Shown: positions 36,781-47,938, numbered from the stretch's first letter. The stretch: 64,000 nucleotides of DNA from Siphonodentalium dalli (GCA_032622095.1 CP136063.1:82559980-82623979), one strand, 5' to 3'. Numbers and translations: made by a program. The notes: generated from the letters alone by a model not told the origin.

Positions 36781-36825
36781 TAGGATAGGATAGGATAATT
36801 TTTATTTACAATAAACACACACGGA
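36781..36825 (-). repeat. Retroelement 3' tail ending (TATCC)n, - strand
   Basis: Read on the - strand this is TGTTTATTGTAAATAAAAATTATCCTATCCTATCC, the same tail type as at 33690-33742. It lies between the ORF1-like and ORF2-like remnants and marks the end of a separate or rearranged element. Confidence 0.45.
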
Positions 36826-37079
36826 AAGTACAATTACAAATAAATATAATATTAATAGACTATTCATGTATATTGTTAGGGGTGATATAGTCATGACTGA
36901 CTGTCTTCTTAACACCCCTGAATGTGGTGACAGATTATATGATGAAGATCGCCGAATTAATTTGAATATTTTTGGGTTACGTTCATATGTCTTTCACTTG
37001 GGATGTGTCGTTAAAATGTTTTCCTATCATGTGGCACATTCGATTTCACCTACATGTAGATCTAAGTTAAGACGTCTCC

Positions 37080-37631
37080 CAAATCTTCCAACACCTTCCA
37101 TCTACAGTCTTTGGCCGTTTCCTTGCTGCCCACCTCATCTATACCAAACATGCGAACACTAACCTTTCTCCCTTGCTGCTCTAAATCATTTTATCTCTAC
37201 TTCATCTTATCCAGTTCTTCTGACATTACATGTTATCGTTTTTCGAACTCTGATATTCTGTTATTATTTTCCACTTCAAGTACTTTTAGTTTATTTTCAA
37301 ATGCAATAACCTTTTCATTGAAAGTTTGAAGAATCTCTTCTTTAAATTTACTAACAACAACAATATGTGCAAAATTTTGTTCCTTAGAATATAATTCGTG
37401 ATTCTTTGTCGACGTTTCTGTAAGTGTATCAACTCTTGCAATTAAGTACTGAAGTTGTTTAGGGATGTCACCCAAAATTGGTGACGGAGGGGTGGCACCC
37501 GGTTTGCCCATAAAGTCTTCCATTGTGAGTTATTTCTTAGGGTCCGGATTGAAACTATCGTCACCCTCCAGTGTTGGGTTGGATTTATCAATATTACTGT
37601 GTTTCTTGGTTTGTTTTGTTTTCTTTGCCAT
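37080..37631 (-). pseudogene. L1-like ORF1 remnant with coiled coil
   Basis: The frame begins MAKKTKQTKKHSNID, is interrupted by one TAA, then runs MEDFMGKPGATPPSPILGDI and a coiled-coil-like segment (KEEILQTFNEKVIAFENKLK). After further stops it continues NDLEQQGRKVSVRMFGI, resembling the coiled coil to RRM junction of L1-type ORF1 proteins. It lies on the same strand as, and 5' of, the ORF2 remnant at 35790-36590, so both may be parts of one deleted element. A separate element tail at 36781 lies between them. Confidence 0.6.
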
Positions 37632-37850
37632 TTCGTGTTATTTATTTAACTTTGTGTATTCATAATGCCGGCCACTGGGCGTCACTGATGTCCACAATTA
37701 GACACAGAAATAGGGCATCACTGTTCCACTGCTAGTCATAAAAATACAACCTCGAACACAGCGTGCGGTCCCGTCCAAAAACGGTGTCATCAGTATTCAT
37801 CGGAATTCTTAAAATCGGAAACGGAATGTCAGGAAAGTGTATATTCTGTA

Positions 37851-38100
37851 TAAGCAAGATCACTGGGTCGCGACCGTAGATGATTCATCCAGCTCCGTTC
37901 CGTGGTTTCGGAGATTATTCCAGACCAGGTTGCGTGGTTTTAGTCTGCTGGTCAAAGTTTTGGAGTAGCATTTCCATATATATGGAGCTTTTGAATTATT
38001 CATGACTTCCATATATGGAATGCTACTCCAAAACTGTAGCACTAAAACCACGGAACCGGACCTGGTGGATCCAACATGGCCGCGGGTTAGTAACAAGGCG
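37851..38100. mobile_element. Palindromic MITE related to the 9921 element
   Basis: It shares ATAAGCAAGATCACTGGGTC at the left and CCGGACCTGGTGGATCCAAC at the right, and an inner CATATATATGGAGCTTTTGA palindrome. It has one inner palindrome where the 9921 copy has two. Confidence 0.6.
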
Positions 38101-38264
38101 TATTAAAAACACACCACGTACTGCTTTCTATCCGTTTTAATCATCAAAATTATATAGTACCATAAACGTTTCGGAGCGACGGCAGCTCCAGACCGCTGAC
38201 TAAACAAATTAAATAGAAACAAACGAAACTATCTCAAATTTATCGAAAAACACGTCGACGTATA

Positions 38265-38428
38265 CAGTAATGCTCCAATTAATCGACTTCTTAACCACAG
38301 CATAATTATGGGTAACTTTTCAGGAGAGCTTTCCGATGAATGGCCACAAGCCATATTTCCGACTAAATCCTGAAAAGTTACCCATAATTCTGCTGTGGTT
38401 AGGGAGTCGATTAATTAGGGCATTACTG
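38265..38428. mobile_element. Palindromic MITE, pogo/Tc1-mariner-like, with TA duplication
   Basis: The element starts CAGTAATGCTCCAATTAATC and ends with the inverse, with TA at both borders. The arms of about 60 bp include CCCTAACCACAGC and GGGTAACTTTTCAGGA, separated by a ~45-bp loop. The CAGT start and TA flanks fit pogo/Tigger-type MITEs; the family name is an inference. Confidence 0.7.
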
Positions 38429-38714
38429 TATCTGTTCGGAAATCTTCCACGTAGGTGTGTTTTGAGATAACAAATTACCAAATAATGCATACATAATTTT
38501 GGGGTTCGATCGAGCGATGGATGTCCATGAAGCTGATTCTGCAGCATTTTCAGATGAGAAGGGGTTGTTCATTATTAGTCCGGGGGCTGATAGCCTATAT
38601 GGTATCCCTGGTTTGGACCCCAATGCAAGGACTTCATTTACCCCACACATTTTCATCCTTATATTATATCCCACAACATTTAAACAATGTTAAAATGAAC
38701 ATAGTCACATCCCT

Positions 38715-39320
38715 CACCCGGCCGTCGCCAAACTTCATATGGATCTTTGGGTGACCTCTAGATGGGAGCTTACCATTTTTTTCCAAAGTATGTTAAAAAA
38801 CATGGCCGGGGCCATATTGGATTTCAAATTTGGATCCATCGGCACACGATGCAGCCCACAATTATTGGCGAAATGTTTTGAAAATTTACAGGCATGTTTG
38901 GGATCACCTCTAGATGGGAGCCATTGCATTTGAACGATTTCTGACGAAAAACATGGCCGCTGGCAGCCATCTTTGTTTTACTCTTTGCATCACTAAATCC
39001 TTTGACATATCCTATATGCCACACCCCTCATCAGATCGTTACCAAACATTATATGCATTTTCGGGTGACCTCTCGGTGGGAGCTTACCATTTTCCCTAAT
39101 TATGTTAAATAACATGACTGCCAGCGGGAATCTTGTATTTTACTCTTTGTATGACTAATATTCTTTTAAGTACACACATATTTTAGGTCACACATCTCAT
39201 CCGATCGTCACCAAACTTCGTACGGATCTTCAGAGTGTCCTCTAGATGGGAGCGTACTATTTTTCCGAATTCTGTTAAAAACATGTCTGATGGTGGCCAT
39301 CTTGTATTTTATACTTTGTA
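38715..39320 (+). repeat. Diverged ~170-bp tandem repeat (ATGGCCGC family)
   Basis: Three to four units share CGTCACCAAACTTC, GTGACCTCTAGATGGGAGC, TTCTGTTAAAAACATG and GGCCATCTTGTATTTTACTC. The same family lies inverted at 49360-49660. All the short frames across it are repeat shadows. Confidence 0.75.
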
Positions 39321-39943
39321 TGACTAAATTCGTTGGGTGTGTAGGATTACATATATAGATATACAAGCTTTCTGCATTCCCTATCGCTCCATTAATTGTA
39401 GCATTTGACAATAGCCCCTATCCAAGTTGAGCTTCAGTGTCATTGACTCTTTAATTTCAGACGAGGCACTGAGTCACTTTTAACCGAATTATAGAGAGAT
39501 AATCTTGTCAAATGTATGCAAAATATATATATTTGTGTGCAACAATCGATTTTACAGAACGCGGTATTAATTTCTCCCAAAATCGCCATTGGTATTCTAT
39601 ATATTTCAACAAGAAGTGAGAAGAATTGGGCGATATAAATTAGGTTTCTTATTGACAAATTTCCCGGGTTTTTTTTCTATGCGCAGGATTTCTCGTAGTT
39701 CCTTTGGGTGCAGCTATTTGGCGTCCAAAGCGCGACCGCCGATATATATGTTTAATTTGCCTTCAATGAAAACAGAATCTACACGCGGGGACACATCCTT
39801 ATTCTCATATTGCCTGAATTAGCAATTGCTTCTCATTTTATAAGAGCTTATATATCAGAAGATTGGATTGGTCCTCATGCTACACGTTTAGAAATACTAC
39901 ACTAAATTTCTAAACGATGTTACCGTGTACGTGCAGATGGAAT
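39321..39943. other. No supported gene; region upstream of the amine oxidase
   Basis: It may hold an upstream regulatory region. No exon can be assigned. Confidence 0.3.
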
Positions 39944-39982
39944 GGTCACGTGGGTCACGTGGCTTCCGTTGACAATGGCAAC
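39944..39982. promoter_or_regulatory. Paired CACGTG E-boxes and X-box-like palindrome upstream of the amine oxidase
   Basis: Two CACGTG hexamers (39947-39952 and 39956-39961) lie nine bases apart in a repeated GTCACGTGG context. They are followed by GTTGACAATGGCAAC at 39968-39982, which fits the RFX X-box pattern with one mismatch in the left half. They lie about 200-240 bp before the translation start, so they could belong to the promoter or first exon. bHLH-Zip and RFX binding is inferred from known consensus sites only. Confidence 0.35.
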
Positions 39983-40160
39983 GCACGTTACAAGCTACAA
40001 GTACGGGTGGCTGAATCTGGCTAATAATAATGATATAATACGAACGAAATCGATCCATCTTGCATGAACTTATTGGTGATATAGTTGGTTAGCAGACTTT
40101 TATAAAATGTATGTTTTGTCGCATGAAATCACTGGGAAGGATATGCGTCCCTTTAAATAG

Positions 40161-40179
40161 CGTTACTCTTCTTTTGCAG
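40161..40179 (+). promoter_or_regulatory. Splice acceptor just upstream of the amine oxidase start codon
   Basis: A pyrimidine-rich run ending CTTCTTTTGCAG lies immediately before TC-ATG at 40182. This is a strong 3' splice-site consensus and implies that a 5' non-coding exon lies upstream, or that a leader is trans-spliced here. Which of these applies cannot be decided from sequence alone. Confidence 0.6.
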
Positions 40180-40181
40180 TC

Positions 40182-42269
40182 ATGTCCGAGAAATTTAGAA
40201 GAGTGATCGGGAAATGGCGATGTACAGCGTTTGTGCTGATGTTCATTATTCTGCTATTGGCTATCGCCCTCGTTCTCGTCATTGTCTTCAAAGACCGCAA
40301 GATCAACGACTTATCTAAAGAGCCGTGCGGGGCAAACACTGAAAGCACCATCGATACGTCAGAGCCAGACAGACCCGGGCCGTTTCACCACTTAACCAGA
40401 CGAGAAATGCGCGGTATTTTGCAATATCTACTCCAAGAGAAATCTCTCAATATGGTAAAACCAGAAAAGTACGTTCTGAACAGCACGTATTTGTATTATG
40501 CCGATTTGCTTATGCCACCTAAGGTACAAGTTCTAAACTTCCTTGACAACGGCGGAGATGAACCAAAAAGGGCAGCAAAAGTAGTCCTCCTCAGAGGAGA
40601 TGCAAAGCCAGCTGTCGTCGAGGAATTGGAAGTAGGGCCTCTTCCAGATCCGACTTACCATAAGCGAATCTCATATAATAACAAGCGTAGGAATCCAGTT
40701 GATTATAGCTTCCGTCCAATCACTGCCCCGGATTTTATTAATTTGGAAGACAAAGTGTTCAGTTATATCGACGAACAGATAGGCAACATTTTAATGGAAA
40801 ATTATGGCGCACAAATGAAGAATTGCGGCGATAAATGTCTCAAGTATTACATCAGCTTTGTATCGTCTGGTATAACAAAAACTAAAGCGAGGCTTATGTG
40901 GATCTGGTTGACACATGGGGTTGAGTTCTTTCTCCTCAATCCTTTGGACATGGCAATTCTTGTAGACATGACCAGTAATAACCCAGCAGAGCACATGACT
41001 AAGCAAGTGTGGTTCCAGGATCGGCTATATGACTCTTTAGGACAACTAAAGAAGGATTACACGAAACCGAACACATCATTGCCCAGAATCCCATTCCCAG
41101 ACGTTGACCGTGATTATTTCTCAACGATGTACTTACGTGGAAATCCACAACCTATGGAGCCGAAAAGCGGCCCGAAACAGATCGAACCTGACGGAAAGCG
41201 TTACTCGATCAAGCACCAGCAAATAAAGTACCTTGGATGGGATTTAAACTTCAAAATGAACACGCAAACAGGACCACAATTGTATGACGTCAAGTACTTA
41301 GGGGAGAGAATCGCTTATGAAATTGGTCTCCAGGAAGTGGCTGTGTTCTATTCAGGGCACAGCCCAAACCAGAAATACGCAGATTACGTCGACAGCGTTA
41401 TTCCTCTATCAATCAACGCTAAAACGCTCGTACCCGGGGTGGATTGTCCCGATCATGCCACCTTCATGGAGAATCTCATGTTGTTGGAAGGAAGCAGTGA
41501 ACCTGTAGGGTTCAAACAAGGGGTGTGTGTGTTCGAGCATAACATGGGAATTCCGATGCGGCGTCATTCTTCATACGTAGGATCTAGAGGAGGGCGTTAC
41601 TTCAGTGGCATGCCCGATAATGTTTTGATTATCAGGACGATACTCACTGTTGGGAATTACGATTATATATCTGACTTCATTCTGCACCAAGGAGGAGGTA
41701 TGGAAGTCAAGATAGCATCCACTGGGTATTTGTCTACATCAATGTACTCACCGGCTGCTGCAAAATACGGATTTCCACTGCATGGTCGAGTTAGTGCAAC
41801 ACTACACCACCACATGTTCCATTATAAGGTAGACCTTGACATTAAAGGAACGTCAAACAGGTTCGAGACATTAGATATAAAGCTGGACACTGTTTCCAAT
41901 AAGCCCTGGTCAGACGAAGACTACTACCAAACCCGCATACAACAAACATTAAAACAAACCGAAGAAGAAGCGGCTTATAAGTTTAACTTCGACTCGCCAA
42001 AATACCTGTTATTTAGTAATCAGCATTCAAGAACAAAGACCGGGATTCCTAGGTCGTATCGTATACACCCCGTTGGAATTTCTAAACAAATACTGCCGCA
42101 GGATATCGGGAACGAGCCAGCCATCACGTGGTCTCGTTACCAGGTAGCGGTCACGCGTTACCATGACGACGAGCCAACGAGCAGTTCGAGTGGTGCAATG
42201 ACAGATGCTGGCCAACCTGTTATTAATTTCCAGAGCTTTATCTCGGACAACGAAGATATAGTTGACAAG
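40182..42269 (+). CDS. Copper amine oxidase, membrane-anchored (coding exon 1 of 2)
   Basis: This exon encodes residues 1-696 of a copper/topaquinone amine oxidase (AOC family), which oxidises primary amines to aldehydes with release of ammonia and hydrogen peroxide. Residues 15-36 are a hydrophobic helix after a basic N-terminus, so a type II membrane anchor with the catalytic part outside or in the lumen is likely. Family landmarks are visible: catalytic-base Asp in YVDS (D404), the cofactor Tyr in VGNYDY (Y493, modified to topaquinone in the family), and a copper-binding HxH in LHHHMFHYKVDLD (H542, H544). N-glycosylation sequons occur at N100 and N297. The frame is open throughout, with no disabling change. 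The exon ends at VDK followed by GTAGGC, a good phase-0 donor; read-through would add 12 codons then stop. The start is the first ATG after a splice acceptor. The family assignment is secure. The exact paralogue and substrate cannot be told, so I give no gene symbol. Confidence 0.95.
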
Positions 42270-45200
42270 GTAGGCACTCTCGGTACACGTGTATGTCACC
42301 TTGTGTAATGCGGTATCTTTGGTTATGTTTCTGAAAGATTTTGATGTTTTGAAAAGACGGGACGTAGCGATAGGGAGTTTGGGGATTATCCACATTGCAT
42401 TTTGTTATGTGTATTGAAACATCTCTACATCAATGTATTTCCAAATGTCTCTTCACATGTGGTTTCTACTTTCGAACGTGATGCGGGGGGTCAGGGATGA
42501 AACAATGGAAGGGCAGCGCTAAATCGATAAACAAAAATTTGCCGATTTCCACCAAACTGAAAATTACATATCATTATACTGATCTCCATGACAAAGTGCC
42601 CAATTTTTCAACTTTATTCAACAATCGACTTCCAAAAACAAGTCGTGTCTGCGGATTGCAGTAAATGGTTAAAGAGAACAATAACAGTAGGGATGACGTT
42701 CATACCAAAATCCCTATCCCTCACGACCTTTCCAAAACTTTTCCTCATGGGTAGAGAACTTAAGTTTGTTCCCGCCTATAAATACCTTGGACATATTCTC
42801 AGAGACGATCTTATTGATGATGATGATATTATGAGGCAATATAGATGAATTTGTTCCCTTTCCAATAACCTCATTAAATTTTTTACAAGTGCTCATTTGA
42901 TGTAAAACGCCATCTGTTTCATGCTTATATTTCATCATTATATTGTTGTACTTTGTGGGAAAATTTCACCCAACGCAGTTACCACAAATTAATTGTATGT
43001 TATAAAGTTTATGGGTTATGAATGGAGATGTAGTGCAAGTGGGATGTACGTCAGGGATGTTATGAGCTCTGTTCCTATGTTGATAAGAAAGAGTGTGTAT
43101 GGTCTGAGCGAACGTGTGACTGAATCTGACAATACAATTTTGCATGCAATCATTAATTCCGATTTATTTTATGAATCTTATCTTTTCAAACATTGGAAAG
43201 AAATTCTGTATTACATATAATTGATATTTCTATCATATGGGCCATTTGAGCCTGAATTAAATAAACTATATAAAACAAGAATGTACATGTAGGGGGTCAA
43301 GGTCACGCTACCACTAGTGAAATTCGCAGAATTTTAATATTGTATCAAAACAAATTCCAATTATTTAACGATACTTTCACGTTCACTTATGTTTTAAAAT
43401 TAAATAAACTTCTTGGTACAGAGAAAAATAATACTTCAACTGTTTCTTCAATACTCTATCGGATAACTATGCATCTTGATTTTTCAAGATAAAATTTGTG
43501 AACTTTACTCTCAATTATTGTTGATCAATCAGCAACCGCTCAAAATGTATTGCCAGTCGTAGACTCGTCTTGTTTTTGGAATTCGTTTGATGAGTAAAGT
43601 TGAAAACATCGAGCACAAACACTTCGGGTGAACGAAAACAAAAAATGGTATGGGTGGCTTCGGAATGACTTGCGGAACATATATGAGCACTTATAGGTTA
43701 AGTCATCGCGTTTAAGTACATGCACGTCCGCGACAAATTACTGCTCTAAAATATTGATTTTATAACTAGGTCAGAGGGTACTGAGCGGACAGGGACTCTG
43801 CCGGCCCGATTTCTTCGGTTGTTTCCGATACGATATCTGGACTTCGCTTCGTTCAATTTCGCCGAGTTATATGTTAAACGAAAGAGCATTTTATTGCCAA
43901 TAAGGCACACTGGTGGATATTTTGACTGTAATAATCGATTTCTAGAATTTATTTGGGTGTTGATAGTTGTTGCTTTTTTGTTTAGCCAAAATCGATCTTT
44001 TGTACCTTTTCACTGGTATTGTCTATGTTGGTATTTTAGTATTATTCCCCAGGGACCTGTGCATCCGGCGATACTTAATAACACAACCGCCTTACCAATT
44101 GTTCGTGCAAAATATTCGGATTGCTGGAAACTGGATGCTTGGCAGTGGTTGTATTGCTGATATTTCAATGATCGGGCCGATCCTCGCGGTCCCTTGACGT
44201 CACGCTTTGAACGGATTTGCCAATGATAATATTACATTTTTTGATAAATTTCGTCCAATCTCACAATTCTCGCAACACTTTGCATTATATATCCTACCTT
44301 AAATGTGGACACATTGACATAACTTTGACACCAACAGATTAAGACTAACTTTGTCCCAAAACAACACGCACAAACACACTAAAATATATAGAATGATGTA
44401 GTTTAAAGGAATCTACTCCGTTTTTCTTGATTACCCATGCAGAGACAACGCAAAATTATATATCATTCATATGAAATCTATATATTTTCGTTGTTACTTT
44501 GCTGCATTATAAAACAATAACACTTTGTTTCTCTCCATAATCCATTAGAGAAACCTCTGCATGTCAACCATTCGATTGAGTCCCGTTGCTCGTTGATATA
44601 TATATCTGAATAATTGAGAGTAAAGTTCACACATTTTCTTCTATATATCACAATTTTTTCTTATATATATCACATGAAACCCCTATAAAGCAGTGAAAAG
44701 TCCATTAGACATTTTCTTATCTCTCACTGTAATCGCTGAGTGATTCCCGGGACATTGCAAAAATGATTGCTTTGCTTATTACAGTTCAACTATTGTCCAA
44801 TGTCGTTACACTAACGAAAATAGGCACAAAAACAAAGTGGAACATTGGGGGACTATATGTTTCGTCGCAAGGTAGAGCGCGCAATACTCTCGTACACGGT
44901 TGTGAAGCGTATCAGCCATGCAACACCTGGCATGTAAGCATTTTACGTGCATTTTCAGCTTCCTTTAAAGATTTTGATTTGTTAAAAAGGCATGAAGCTC
45001 TATTTTTTTCATGTGATATACAAGATCTTCAACTCGTTTGATAGATTTTATTCACAACTCGTTGTGAATCAAATTTATCAAACTCGTTTCATAAAATATT
45101 ATATCCCAACATAACTCGTTTGAGATCCTCTATATATTGTGTAGTTGGGTGTTGAAATGTACATCTATATAGTGGTTTGTTGCCTAAATTGTTTGCTAAT

Positions 45201-45306
45201 GTTTTGAAATTGCATTGCAAACTGGAGCTGTACTTCTGGAGAAGGGGGGAGAAATAGTGATAGAGATTAGGAAGATTGCTCATGCCTTTGTTATTCTCGT
45301 TTATAG
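42270..45306 (+). other. Intron of the copper amine oxidase gene
   Basis: This phase-0 intron of 3037 bp has GT (GTAGGC) and AG (TTATAG) borders. It contains a Helitron-type repeat unit (about 42480-42570, with GCCGATTTCCACCAAACT), a broken reverse transcriptase (42588-43220), and an inverted repeat of about 30 bp at 43487-43520 and 44612-44645 around an AT-rich stretch. A short palindrome lies near 45028-45085. The splice borders are inferred from family homology on both sides, not from transcripts. Confidence 0.88.
42588..43220 (+). pseudogene. Non-LTR retrotransposon reverse transcriptase fragment in the amine oxidase intron
   Basis: One frame carries the C-terminal part of a CR1/L2-like reverse transcriptase with internal stops. 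The stretch LKFVPAYKYLGHILRDDL matches the conserved block after the catalytic domain. After the stops, the same frame resumes with residues ending YLFKHWKEILYYI, the region near the end of such RTs. The catalytic domain and endonuclease are missing. The copy is dead and lies in the sense orientation of the host gene. Confidence 0.75.
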
Positions 45307-45627
45307 GATCTGGTTGCCTGGGTTACGATGGGTATACACCACATCCCACACACAGAGGATCTCCCGACAACGCCAACAATCGGCGGACAACTCCAGTTCT
45401 TCCTGCTACCATACAACTATTTCGAAGAGGACGCTTCTATGTCGTCACGTGATGCCATTAGAGTCGAATTCAAGAACCCGAATGACGTAGGAGAGGGTGT
45501 ACGCGTTGAGAGATATGGGCAACCAGAGAACTCCCAGTGTTACGCTCCAAAAACTTACTTTGACGAGAATGTAAACGAAAATCCGAGCTTAGTTCTCAAT
45601 ATTTATGACACGCCTGGTTTGGTGTGA
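45307..45627 (+). CDS. Copper amine oxidase, C-terminal coding exon (2 of 2)
   Basis: This exon encodes residues 697-802 of the same amine oxidase. It follows an acceptor (CTCGTTTATAG) and starts in phase 0 with GAT, so it joins the donor at 42269/42270 without frame change. The first residues read DLVAWVTMGIHHIPHTEDLP, the family motif carrying the third copper ligand (His708 by my count) and the conserved E-D-x-P. It continues with LLPYNYFEEDASM, typical of the animal AOC C-terminus. The reading frame stops with TGA at 45625-45627. Without this exon the enzyme would lack one copper ligand, so the splice is functionally required. A single ATG inside the exon (45328) is internal and is not a start. 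The total length of about 802 residues fits the family once the anchor is included. Confidence 0.93.
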   Translation, partial: DLVAWVTMGIHHIPHTEDLPTTPTIGGQLQFFLLPYNYFEEDASMSSRDAIRVEFKNPNDVGEGVRVERYGQPENSQCYAPKTYFDENVNENPSLVLNIYDTPGLV

Positions 45628-45701
45628 ACATATAATTTGATCCAAACTTTTGAATGCTGAATACATGCTGGTGTCACCCCTAACCCAAATCTTGAATACG
45701 A

Positions 45702-45707
45702 ATTAAA
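45702..45707 (+). terminator. Candidate poly(A) signal ATTAAA of the amine oxidase gene
   Basis: ATTAAA occurs about 75 bp after the amine oxidase stop codon and is the nearest poly(A)-signal-like hexamer. It overlaps the TTAA at the left border of the MITE at 45703-46172, so the signal may have been made or kept by that insertion. Confidence 0.4.
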
Positions 45708-46172
45708 GACACGGGCGGCGTTGGTTGCAGAAATATTCATATTTATTCAAATCGCCATCAACAGAAGGAATATTAAAATATATATAGTTTCGTTCATATG
45801 GCAAACATAATCAGCGCGTAAATAGTATATTGTCGTCAAGCCTGCTCGTGTTACAGAAGTTGTGCTTCTGTTTACATAACACAGCCCAATTACATTGGTT
45901 AATCACACAAAAATCAGGAAAACAGTAACAAATAACGCTCTTTATGTTTACCATATCCGGATCTACACATAAGCCAGGAAACGTAAAAAAATTTGCTTTT
46001 GTTTACATAACAAAGGAAAAAAATGACAATAACATACTGTTTATGCCATATTTCTGATTAGTATAAGAACAAGGTCTGTCTATATTTTACTATTCTTTCT
46101 GTTTATGGCGGTTTTTGACGGAGATGAATATTTTAACAGCATACCCACCGCCAACGCCGCCCGTATATTTAA
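45703..46172. mobile_element. TTAA-flanked MITE with ACGGGCGGCG ends
   Basis: The ends TTAAAGACACGGGCGGCGTT and AACGCCGCCCGTATATTTAA form a terminal inverted repeat with TTAA at both borders, with 470 bp between. It starts 76 bp after the amine oxidase stop codon. Interrupted, truncated or solo relatives occur at about 19040-21858, 57360-57545 and 17943-17960. The TIR does not match the CCCTTTCAGTGCC family, so it is a separate TTAA-targeting family. It is non-coding. Confidence 0.7.
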
Positions 46173-46642
46173 CCCTTTCAGTGCCAGGTCCGATTTGTGT
46201 ACCAACCCATATACCCTGTGCCAATGCATTCTCTTATATATGCGAGTCGACCATAGGTCGCCTCGCATATATAAGAGAATGCATTGGCCTAACAATTTTT
46301 CATCATTTGTTATTATGTTTACAATTTTTTACAATTTTAATAATTTTTTCTTATATTCTTTAACATACTTATTTTGTAGGTTTAGTGCCAGGGAATCTTA
46401 CGTTTTTCATGGGCATCAAAATTATTACTATGAATACTTGGCGATAGTTTTGAGTTATAACATGCCCCTAAGGTTTTATCCAGTTTGTTTTTAAATTCGC
46501 TATAGCATGCTTAAGCATACCCCAAAAACATTTCAACCCAAAAAAATCTAACAACAATTTTTTTGTTTTATTTTGTTAGGGCCGATTTTACAGACCGTAA
46601 ATTAGGGCCGATGAGATCGGCCCCTGGCACTGAAAGGGTTAA
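46169..46642. mobile_element. TTAA-flanked piggyBac-like MITE (compact copy)
   Basis: The element has TTAACCCTTTCAGTGCCAGG at the left and its inverse at the right, with TTAA at both borders, and a length of about 474 bp. It contains a ~70-bp palindrome with arms CCAATGCATTCTCTTATATA around GTCGACCATAGGTCGCC. Its left TTAA is also the right TTAA of the neighbouring MITE at 45703. No ORF. Confidence 0.8.
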
Positions 46643-46672
46643 CACATAGTGTGCATGCATCCCGCAGACCGG

Positions 46673-46936
46673 TTAGCCCTTCCATGACTGGAGGTTCCCG
46701 AAATGTTGTGAAAACCTTGTGTCAATGTATTCTCTTGTATATGCGAGTCTCCCATAAAAAGGAACCTCGCATTTATAGGAGAATACATTGACCTAACACT
46801 ATTTACCTAGACATTGTAAGCCAGTGCATTCTCTTATATATGCGATGCTCCCTATGGGAGACTCGAATTTATAAGATAATGCACTGACACAGGATTTAGA
46901 ATTTTGCACCAGCGCAGCTTCTCACGAAAGGGTTAA
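46673..46936. mobile_element. Degenerate piggyBac-like MITE with two hairpins
   Basis: The left end is TTAGCCCTTCCATGACTGGAG (TTAA mutated) and the right end CACGAAAGGGTTAA. Inside are two imperfect palindromes of the CAATGTATTCTCTTGTATATGCGAG type, at about 46723-46793 and 46822-46889. This makes it a duplicated-hairpin relative of the copies at 6490 and 46169. Confidence 0.6.
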
Positions 46937-47023
46937 GAAAATATGGAACCCATTAGCTTCAAGCTTATATACAATCAAATCCTTATTCCTTATTGATTAT
47001 TATTATAGTAATTTCACATTAAT

Positions 47024-47242
47024 ATGATAATTCCCAAACATATGCTGAAGATTCAACATATCGAGAGGTATACACAAATTAAATTATATAAAAAATTATC
47101 ATCCTATGGGTTTAGATTGTTAAACGGCAAACTAGGGTCGCTATTAGTTACCGACTGTCAGCTTATTCATGTGATAGCCAGACGTTCCCGTTATGTCGAA
47201 ACTGTTTTAGATCATATTCAGAGTTCGTATGATATCTTCTAA
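47024..47242 (+). pseudogene. Possible LINE endonuclease-domain fragment
   Basis: A 72-codon frame contains YGFRLLNGKLGSLLVTDC followed by VIARRSRYVETVLDHI. This resembles the 'NGR.G...T...G.S.VDYVL' block of the APE-type endonuclease of non-LTR elements. No other LINE domain is adjacent. The call rests on motif resemblance only. Confidence 0.3.
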
Positions 47243-47755
47243 CTTGTAGCATGCGCTATTAATACGTCCAGTTGTACACTTCATTTCTTAATATAACATA
47301 AACGTATTTCATGTCGTGGTTTGAATTATGTTAACCTTCGGAAAACGTCGAGCGGATATACCACGAGACGCTGTCGCGCCAAGAATATTTCTATATCAAC
47401 TCAGGTTTGAAGTTTGTCGTTTACAATTTAAACCTCTTTAGTGACGTCAACAAAATGATACAGCTTCTAGAAAGAGAATGACGTATCTATTTATTAGCGA
47501 ATATTCAGTTGGTTCCTGTTTAGAACTACTTGTCTTGAGTGATTTTGATATGTATTATGTTGTAGACTTCAGAGTCCCAGTCTTCTCCTTCTTTGCAGCA
47601 ATGTGAGCGACACCACAGTCATTGACTGTCTTGTATATATCCATGTTTAAGTAGAAACTGTTTCCATTCATGTGCATTTTTTATCGACATAGTTCAGTAA
47701 TTGTTTACCTGTATCACCTGTCCCATTTGTTTGTATCAATATAAAGCTTGACATA
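47243..47755. other. No gene seen
   Basis: Short frames only. Confidence 0.4.
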
Positions 47756-47857
47756 CAGTAATGCCCTAATTAACCGACTCCCTAACCACAGCAGAATTCT
47801 GAAAAGTTACCCATAATTCTGCTGTGGTTAGGGAGTCGATTAATTAGGGAATTATTG
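47756..47857. mobile_element. Palindromic MITE, pogo-like, short-loop copy
   Basis: Same termini as the copy at 38265 (CAGTAATGCCCTAATTAACC) with TA at both sides. Only about 102 bp, with almost no loop and a partly deleted left arm. Confidence 0.7.
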
Positions 47858-47938
47858 TATATGCATAGAATGTGCACAAAAGTATCCGACTCAATACATT
47901 ATTGCCCCAGCTGAATTCAAATTGTGTATCTTATGGCC

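Noticed and set aside
40182-42308. Amine oxidase as a single-exon gene ending at 42308
   Set aside because: That reading lacks the third copper ligand and the C-terminal domain. The donor at 42270 and the in-phase exon at 45307 restore the family sequence.
44763-45041. 92-codon frame with a signal-peptide-like start
   Set aside because: It lies inside the amine oxidase intron just before the acceptor, shows no family and has no continuation.
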